Source: Ignavibacteria bacterium RIFOXYC2_FULL_35_21 (lineage in GTDB: Bacteria > Bacteroidota > Ignavibacteria > Kapaibacteriales > UBA2268). Taken from it: a stretch of 56,982 nt of DNA. Both the position numbers and the translations under genes were made by a program. Below the pieces are notes generated by a model. That model saw only the letters and a program-made list of their open reading frames with translations, was not told the DNA's origin and made no database searches. The DNA lies in assembly GCA_001804705.1 (NCBI GenBank), contig MHAY01000056.1, positions 1 to 56,982 on the forward strand, given 5' to 3'. Below, one piece after another: positions 52,099 through 56,982 of the stretch; the first letter of the stretch is position 1, and each line of letters opens with the position of its first letter.

Positions 52099-54189
52099 AT
52101 GAAAAATATTCTAATCTTTCTTTGCTTGTTAATTTTAATTCAATTGAATTTACTTAGTCAGTGGGAACAGTGTAATACCGGATTATATGGTGGTAATATC
52201 AGAACCATAGCCAATGATGTTGATAATATTTTTATAGGTACTAAGGAAGGTGGTGTATTTCTTTCTACAAACAGAGGAAACAATTGGAAAGCAAAAAATA
52301 ATGGTTTAACAAAATTGTATGTTCAATCATTATTAATAAATGGGAATAATATTTTTGCAGGAACATGGGGTGATGGAATATTTTTATCCACTGACAAAGG
52401 AGACAATTGGACTGTAAAAAACAATGGTTTAACAAACTTATATATTCAGTCACTCGCAGTAAGCGGAAATTTTTTATTCGCTGGAACACTAGCAGTAGGA
52501 ATATTTATTTCAAGTGATAACGGGAATAATTGGATTCAAAAAAATAATGGTATCACAAACAGTTTATCCATCCAAACAATTACAGTAAATGGAAACAATA
52601 TTTTTATCGGGACTATGGGAGGTGGAATTTTTCTATCAACAAATAATGGCGATAGCTGGTCGGAAAAAAATGAAGGATTAACTAATCCCGATGTTCGAGC
52701 AATATCAATGAACGATAGTTTATTAATTGCAGGTACAATGGGTGGTGGAATATTTGTATCTTCTGATAACGGAAACAACTGGATAGAAAAAAATAATGGA
52801 CTGACTTACCCTGATGTTCAGGCAATAACAATAAATGATAATTATATTTTTGCCGGGACTCTAGACCATGGTATATTTCTTTCATCAGACAATGGTAACA
52901 GTTGGGAACGTAAAAATAATGGACTAATAAATTGGACCATCAATGCTTTATCCTTAATCGGTGATGATGTCTTTGCAGGAACTAATGGTAATGGTATATT
53001 TACAACTTCTGATAATGGGAATTATTGGTACCCAAGTGTATCTGGTTTAACATATTTAGACATACTCACACTGACAACAAATGGAAATAATATTTTTGCA
53101 GGCACTAAAGGTGGTGGAATCTATCTTTCAACAGATTATGGAGAAACATGGATTGAAAGGGATTCAGGTGTGACAAAATTAAATGTCAACACAATTGCAG
53201 TAAATGGAAATGATATTTTTGCAGGTTTGGAATGGGGTGGTATTTATTATTCCTCTGATTATGGCATTAACTGGTCAGAAAGAAATTCAGGTTTAAAAAA
53301 TTTAGTAGTACGTTCGCTTGTTTTTTATGATACCAATATTATTGCCGGAACGGTAAAATATGATACTTATATACCAAGTGGAATTTACATTTCAACTGAC
53401 AACGGGAATATCTGGTTAGAAAAAAACAATGAATTAAAACATGAATCTGTTTTATCTTTTTTAGTAAAAGGCGATAGTTTGTTTGTCGGTACTTTAGGAA
53501 GGATTTTTCTTTCAACTGATAAAGGAGATAATTGGGTTGAAAAATATGAAACTAATTTTGGTATTCGTTCATTAAAATTATGTGGAAATAATATTGTAGC
53601 TGCTATTGAAGCAAAAGAAGGAATAGTAATTTCATCAGACAATGGGGAAACATGGACTGAGAAAAACTCTGGATTAACGAAAAGGTTAGTATATGCATTA
53701 ACGGTTATTGATAATAATATTTTTGCCGGTACAATGGGTGGTGGAATTTTCTTATCCACTAATATTGGTGAATCCTGGACTGTTATTAATTCAGGATTAA
53801 CAAATAAGATTGTAATGTCATTAACAATAAATGGAGATTATGTATTTGCAGGTACTGAAGAAGGTAAGATATTTAGAGCTAAGCTTAGTGATTTTGGAAT
53901 TAACATTGCGAATGATGATATGCATTTGGGAAATAATTTAAAAATTTCTCCCAATCCCGCTTCCTCATCCATTAATGTTGCTTATAATTTGCAATCAACA
54001 GGCACTGCACAACTAATAATAACAAATTCTTACGGTCAGCAGGTATATAAAACAAATGTGATTAATATAAATCTGGATCTTGAACAAAAACATTCAATAG
54101 ACATCAGCACTTTTCCTAATGGTTTGTATTTTGTTACTCTGCGTTCACCTTCTGTGGCACTGACCAAGGGAGTGGTGGTGCTGAAGTAA
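52099..54189 (+). CDS. Secreted beta-propeller (BNR/Vps10-like) repeat protein with T9SS sorting domain
   Basis: Signal peptide (1-21) followed by about fourteen tandem repeats of roughly 40 residues from 25 to 600, each of form LSTDNGxNWxxKNNGLTxxxVxSLxxxGNNIFAGTxGGGIF. Such repeats form beta-propellers, known from sialidase-like, photosystem-assembly-like and Vps10 proteins. No catalytic residues are evident, so a binding or adhesin role is more likely than enzyme action. The last 75 residues (ISPNPASSSINV...GLYFVTLRSPSVALTKGVVVLK) form a T9SS type A sorting domain. AAGGG precedes the ATG. Confidence 0.85.
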   Translation: MKNILIFLCLLILIQLNLLSQWEQCNTGLYGGNIRTIANDVDNIFIGTKEGGVFLSTNRGNNWKAKNNGLTKLYVQSLLINGNNIFAGTWGDGIFLSTDKGDNWTVKNNGLTNLYIQSLAVSGNFLFAGTLAVGIFISSDNGNNWIQKNNGITNSLSIQTITVNGNNIFIGTMGGGIFLSTNNGDSWSEKNEGLTNPDVRAISMNDSLLIAGTMGGGIFVSSDNGNNWIEKNNGLTYPDVQAITINDNYIFAGTLDHGIFLSSDNGNSWERKNNGLINWTINALSLIGDDVFAGTNGNGIFTTSDNGNYWYPSVSGLTYLDILTLTTNGNNIFAGTKGGGIYLSTDYGETWIERDSGVTKLNVNTIAVNGNDIFAGLEWGGIYYSSDYGINWSERNSGLKNLVVRSLVFYDTNIIAGTVKYDTYIPSGIYISTDNGNIWLEKNNELKHESVLSFLVKGDSLFVGTLGRIFLSTDKGDNWVEKYETNFGIRSLKLCGNNIVAAIEAKEGIVISSDNGETWTEKNSGLTKRLVYALTVIDNNIFAGTMGGGIFLSTNIGESWTVINSGLTNKIVMSLTINGDYVFAGTEEGKIFRAKLSDFGINIANDDMHLGNNLKISPNPASSSINVAYNLQSTGTAQLIITNSYGQQVYKTNVININLDLEQKHSIDISTFPNGLYFVTLRSPSVALTKGVVVLK

Positions 54190-54570
54190 AAGTGTTGAGT
54201 GTTGGATTTTAAATTGTAGAGATTTAAAATTTTAAATCCCATTATAAATTATAAATTTTGAATTTTAAATTCATTGAAAATTGTAAAATTGAAAATTGAA
54301 AATTCTTTGTCTTGGGTGTTGGGTGTTGAGTTGCTTTGCGAACTTCGCAGCTTCTTTGCGACATCGCGTGAAACAAATTTGTTTTGTTGTGGGTTACCGG
54401 CTATGGATGCTGAAATAAATTCAGCATGACATTGTATATAATTCCTATTTTGCATTTTGCATTATCAGTTAATATATAACCTCTATTCGTAATTCATAAT
54501 TCATAATTCGTAATTGATTTGTTGTATAATTATTCAATAAAGGTTAATTTTGTAATCTCGATAAAATACG
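54190..54570. other. Spacer with several repeat types, no gene seen
   Basis: Contains GTGTTGAGTGTTGG (54192-54206) and GGGTGTTGGGTGTTGAG (54314-54330), the non-coding kin of the cbiA insert; AATTGAAAATTG words (54280-54302); and a hairpin at 54407-54427 with arms ATGCTGAA and TTCAGCAT, followed by GACA, a sequence type common between genes of related bacteria. It leads into tRNA-His. Confidence 0.6.
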
Positions 54571-54646
54571 GCGGGGGTAGCTCAGTTGGTAGAGTCCCAG
54601 ATTGTGGCTCTGGTTGTCGCGGGTTCGAGCCCCGTCCCTCGCCCCA
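54571..54646 (+). tRNA. tRNA-His (anticodon GTG)
   Basis: A full cloverleaf: acceptor GCGGGGG/CCCTCGC, D stem GCTC/GAGT, anticodon stem CCAGA/TCTGG with loop TTGTGGC (anticodon GTG), T stem GCGGG/CCCGT with loop TTCGAGC. The discriminator base is C and CCA is encoded. The base before position 1 is G (54570), giving the genome-encoded G-1 opposite C73 that histidine tRNA needs. Confidence 0.95.
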
Positions 54647-54830
54647 AAACCCTGTGTTTATCTTACATAGCTTCGTAACCGGACATCTCGGACATTGCGT
54701 GTGTGATAATACTGAGGTTCTGTGTTCTAAATGAAAATTTAATTATAAAGAAGGAAATTGAAAATACTATTAATTCTTTCCTTTTTTTATTCCGAAAATA
54801 TTATGACATATTAGAATTGTTCTTTTTTTT

Positions 54831-54970
54831 GAATAGCCAATATCTTCAGATAGTGGTGGTTTTTTTAACAGAGTTCCAATGTAGAGATAGGTCTTAGGCC
54901 TGTCTCTACAGGGATAAATTACATATGTGCATGGATTTCGTACACACTACTTAAAAGTAGTAGCTATTCA
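54831..54970 (+). repeat. Cluster of hairpin repeats between tRNA-His and icd
   Basis: Three units: 54831-54860, a diverged GAATAGCCAATATCT/AGATAGTGGTGG hairpin related to 29528-29563; 54881-54909, GTAGAGATAGG...CCTGTCTCTAC, a near-perfect palindrome with a GTAG start; and 54947-54970, ACTACTTAAAAGTAGTAG followed by CTATTC, a shortened relative of the first family. The surrounding 432-bp spacer (54647-55078) has no credible gene. Confidence 0.65.
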
Positions 54971-55078
54971 GAACTTTGAATACAAAAAGAATCTATGTCT
55001 TTTTATTTAGTTTATTTGAAATTATTTTCTTTAAAATAAAATAATACAAATTTTTCCACAAAAAGATGAGATAAAAAA

Positions 55079-56344
55079 ATGGCTGGAACAAAAATTACTG
55101 TAAAAGACGGGATACTGAATGTCCCCGATGACCCTATTCTACCGTTTATTGAAGGCGACGGCACAGGACCCGATATTTGGGCGGCAACTGTTCGCGTGCT
55201 CGAAGCCGCAGTTGAAAAGGCATACAAAGGCAAAAAGAAAATCGTCTGGCGTGAAGTTCTCGCCGGAGAAAAAGCATTCAAAGCAACGGGTGAATGGCTT
55301 CCTCAGGAAACTTTGGATGTGATTAAGGAACATATCGTAGGAATCAAAGGTCCATTAACGACACCCGTTGGAGGCGGCATCCGTTCCTTAAATGTGGCTC
55401 TGCGTCAGATTCTCGACCTTTATGTCTGCCAAAGGCCCGTCCGCTGGTTCAAAGGAGTTCCTTCACCCGTAAAAAAACCTGAACTTACCGACATGATTAT
55501 TTTCAGGGAAAACTCCGAAGATATTTACGCTGGTATCGAATGGATGGCAGGAACACCAGAGGCAAAGAAAATAGTTGATTTTCTTATAAAAGAAATGGAT
55601 GTTAAAAAAATCAGATTCCCTCAGACATCGTCAATCGGCATCAAGCCTGCATCATCCGAAGGTTCAAAGAGGCTTGCACGTGCGGCAATCAATTATGCAC
55701 TGAAACACAAAAAACCTTCGGTCTGCTTCGTGCATAAAGGCAACATCATGAAATTCACGGAGGGGGCTTTCAAGAACTGGGGTTATGAAGTTGCCGAGGA
55801 AGAATATGGAGACATGACTTTCACATGGAGGCAATACGACAAGATTAAAGCAGAACAAGGCGAGGCTGCAGCAAATAAAAAACAGGAAGAAGAATTGAAA
55901 TCAGGAAAACTGCTCGTTAAGGACTTTATCGCTGATGCATTCTTACAGCAGATTCTTACACGTCCCAACGAGTATTCGGTAATAGTAACGATGAACCTGA
56001 ACGGCGATTACATATCGGATGCACTTGCCGCTATCGTCGGCGGTATCGGTATCGCTCCCGGTGCAAACATCAACTACATCACAGGACATGCAGTATTCGA
56101 GGCAACACACGGCACAGCCCCGAAATATGCTAACCTCGATAAAGTCAATCCCGGTTCATTAATCCTTTCGGGAGTGATGATGTTTGAATACCTCGGCTGG
56201 CAGGAAGCCGCAGGCCTGATAGTAAAAGGAATCGAAAACACAATCGGCAAGAAGCAGGTTACCTACGATTTTGCCCGTTTGACCGAAGGCGCAAAGGAAC
56301 TCAAATGCTCCGAATTCGGAACCGCAATAATCGAAAACATGTGA
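55079..56344 (+). CDS. icd: NADP-dependent isocitrate dehydrogenase
   Basis: A 421-residue enzyme like E. coli Icd. It oxidises isocitrate to 2-oxoglutarate and CO2 in the citric acid cycle. Substrate site [13 protein letters not shown] carries the serine that in E. coli is phosphorylated; the metal site is [20 protein letters not shown] preference is shown by HGTAPKYA (Lys-Tyr pair) and YDFARL (Tyr and Arg). The end [13 protein letters not shown] matches E. coli Icd. No isocitrate dehydrogenase kinase is seen. A rho-independent terminator follows. Confidence 0.95.
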   Translation: MAGTKITVKDGILNVPDDPILPFIEGDGTGPDIWAATVRVLEAAVEKAYKGKKKIVWREVLAGEKAFKATGEWLPQETLDVIKEHIVGIKGPLTTPVGGGIRSLNVALRQILDLYVCQRPVRWFKGVPSPVKKPELTDMIIFRENSEDIYAGIEWMAGTPEAKKIVDFLIKEMDVKKIRFPQTSSIGIKPASSEGSKRLARAAINYALKHKKPSVCFVHKGNIMKFTEGAFKNWGYEVAEEEYGDMTFTWRQYDKIKAEQGEAAANKKQEEELKSGKLLVKDFIADAFLQQILTRPNEYSVIVTMNLNGDYISDALAAIVGGIGIAPGANINYITGHAVFEATHGTAPKYANLDKVNPGSLILSGVMMFEYLGWQEAAGLIVKGIENTIGKKQVTYDFARLTEGAKELKCSEFGTAIIENM

Positions 56345-56373
56345 TTATTAAAATATAATTTGTGATGATGATG

Positions 56374-56407
56374 AGCCTGTGGTTTTTTGCCGCAGGCTTT
56401 TTTTTGA
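56374..56407 (+). terminator. Rho-independent terminator of icd
   Basis: AGCCTGTGG pairs with CCGCAGGCT (one G-T pair) across a loop of TTTTTTG, and eight T residues follow. It begins 30 bp after the icd stop. Confidence 0.9.
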
Positions 56408-56409
56408 AT

Positions 56410-56435
56410 GAATAGCTACTATCTTAAGATAGTGG
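56410..56435. repeat. GAATAGCTACTATCT-family hairpin (partial copy)
   Basis: GAATAGCTACTATCT followed by TAAGATAGTGG, a shortened variant of the full hairpin at 29528-29563, here directly after the icd terminator. Confidence 0.65.
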
Positions 56436-56568
56436 AAAATGAAAACAAACATACACAAGGAATTTATCCCCAGTTTTGAAAAAAATTTCAATTGCACTGT
56501 AACATTTTTCATTATTTTGTGTCTTTAACCCGGATTATTCAATAGAAATTGAAATGGTATAATTTAAT

Positions 56569-56626
56569 GTCATGCTGAGCGAAGTCGAAGCATCTTTCCC
56601 CCTTTTTCAAAGGGGGATTAAGGGGG
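56569..56626 (+). repeat. Spacer repeat: CTGAGCGAAGTCGAAG motif and CCCCC/GGGGG hairpin
   Basis: TGTCATGCTGAGCGAAGTCG is followed by AAGCATC and then CCCCCTTTTTCAAAGGGGG, a perfect short palindrome with a second GGGGG run. The first motif is present in reverse at 1591-1610. Both wordings are common intergenic repeats in related bacteria, as I recall. Confidence 0.6.
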
Positions 56627-56716
56627 TTTCAGAATCTTCGTCGTTACACTTTTCTCAGAATGTCAGTCAGGCACTTGCTTTTAGGATAATAATAAACTTC
56701 TAATGAATAATTTGGG

Positions 56717-56892
56717 TTTAACCTTAGTAAAAAGCAAAGTAACCGGCTATATTAACCTTATTAGCTTATTCAACCAAAAATCTAAAGGGTAATAAGGTTT
56801 GATTTGTAGAATAATAAGTTTTGTTACTAAGGTAAAAAGGGTGAAATAAGGTTTTGACTAAGGCTTGTAAAATTTATGCGTAAGGCGAGTTA
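56717..56892 (-). repeat. Long intergenic repeat, copy B (inverted relative to copy A at 36624-36807)
   Basis: The reverse complement of this 176-bp stretch aligns with copy A from end to end with a few substitutions and one internal length difference (about 8 bp, where copy A has extra TTTTGA). Boundaries are sharp: TAACTC on one side, GGTTAAA on the other. Here it separates the icd 3' region from a group II intron end. Confidence 0.85.
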
Positions 56893-56928
56893 GTAATTCG
56901 TAATTGAATTGATAAAAGTTCAATAGAA

Positions 56929-56982
56929 ATCAAGTAGGAGGTAAGGGATTATTTCCCTTACCGTCCTCTCACACCACCGTAC
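56929..56982 (-). mobile_element. 3' end of a group II intron (domain VI and end of domain V; partial)
   Basis: Read on the minus strand, the sequence starts GTACGGTGGTGTGAGAGG, the typical tail of domain V plus linker, then a stem GGTAAGGGA/TCCCTTACC with outer AGGA/TCCT pairs (domain VI), and ends ACTTGAT. The A at 56935 is 7 bases from the 3' end at 56929, the place of the branch-point adenosine. The intron body and its reverse transcriptase would lie to the right of the window. Confidence 0.75.

Noticed and set aside
54519-54734. Plus-strand frame of 71 codons
   Set aside because: It reads straight through tRNA-His; the cloverleaf is unambiguous.
54703-54897. 64-codon plus-strand frame after tRNA-His
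   Set aside because: Low-complexity, hydrophobic and overlapping two hairpin repeats; no ribosome binding site.
1-56982. Depletion of GAATTC sites due to the EcoRI-like enzyme
   Set aside because: Sites are present in coding and non-coding DNA (for example 6918, 12111, 56312). I saw no clear avoidance by eye and cannot run a proper count.

Overview
The window is AT-rich bacterial chromosome, most likely from the Bacteroidota/Chlorobiota side of the FCB group (Ignavibacteria- or Kapaibacteria-like; this placement is inference). The support is four secreted proteins with C-terminal type IX secretion (T9SS) sorting domains, a complete Alternative Complex III (ACIII) operon joined to an A2-type cytochrome oxidase, long AT-rich intergenic spacers with hairpin repeats, and many genes with weak or absent Shine-Dalgarno sequences.

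Layout. 0-3.2 kb: the end of an insertion sequence, a lone ABC-2 permease, an L-2-hydroxyglutarate oxidase-like flavoprotein and an orphan DUF433 antitoxin. 3.2-8 kb: a T9SS beta-helix protein, small hypotheticals, a pRiA4b ORF-3-like protein, a leucine-rich repeat protein and a LysE exporter, separated by repeat-rich spacers. 8-14.4 kb: a cobyrinate a,c-diamide synthase carrying an in-frame repeat insertion, an antitoxin-like protein, an M1-type peptidase, a DUF559 nuclease-like protein and an M28 T9SS peptidase. 14.6-17.4 kb: a metallo-beta-lactamase-fold hydrolase and a restriction-modification pair closely related to EcoRI/RsrI. 17.6-23.3 kb: a GH26-like/SGNH-like T9SS enzyme, a fused monoheme cytochrome-porin, an IPT/SUMF1 lipoprotein and a 60-residue protein with a near-perfect ribosome binding site. 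23.4-30.7 kb: a marR-tolC-acrA-acrB-like efflux operon with a palindromic operator, then anmK. 30.8-36.4 kb: a glycine-rich membrane protein, a Zn/Mn ABC ATPase-permease pair, and a three-gene signalling operon (HD-GYP N-domain-like protein, HDOD protein, GAF histidine kinase). 36.9-51.7 kb: one 14-gene respiratory operon on the minus strand. 52-57 kb: a T9SS beta-propeller protein, tRNA-His, NADP isocitrate dehydrogenase, and the 3' end of a group II intron at the right edge.

The respiratory operon encodes quinol oxidation by ACIII (actA, a small Tat peptide, actB, actC, a fused actD-actE, actF), two further membrane-bound monoheme cytochromes, a Sco copper chaperone, cytochrome oxidase subunits I, III, IV and II, and heme O synthase. 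Nearly every junction overlaps or is under 30 bp, so it probably makes and assembles one ACIII-oxidase supercomplex.

The points I find most unusual are: (i) the EcoRI homologue keeps all catalytic and base-contact residues but is changed at the positions where EcoRI mutations are known to relax specificity; (ii) a 67-residue Tat-signal peptide between actA and actB; (iii) an ActD-ActE fusion; (iv) an intergenic tandem repeat that has become coding sequence inside cobB; (v) a Cyc2-like cytochrome-porin; (vi) a repeat of about 180 bp in inverted orientation 20 kb apart, plus several families of perfect hairpins in spacers.
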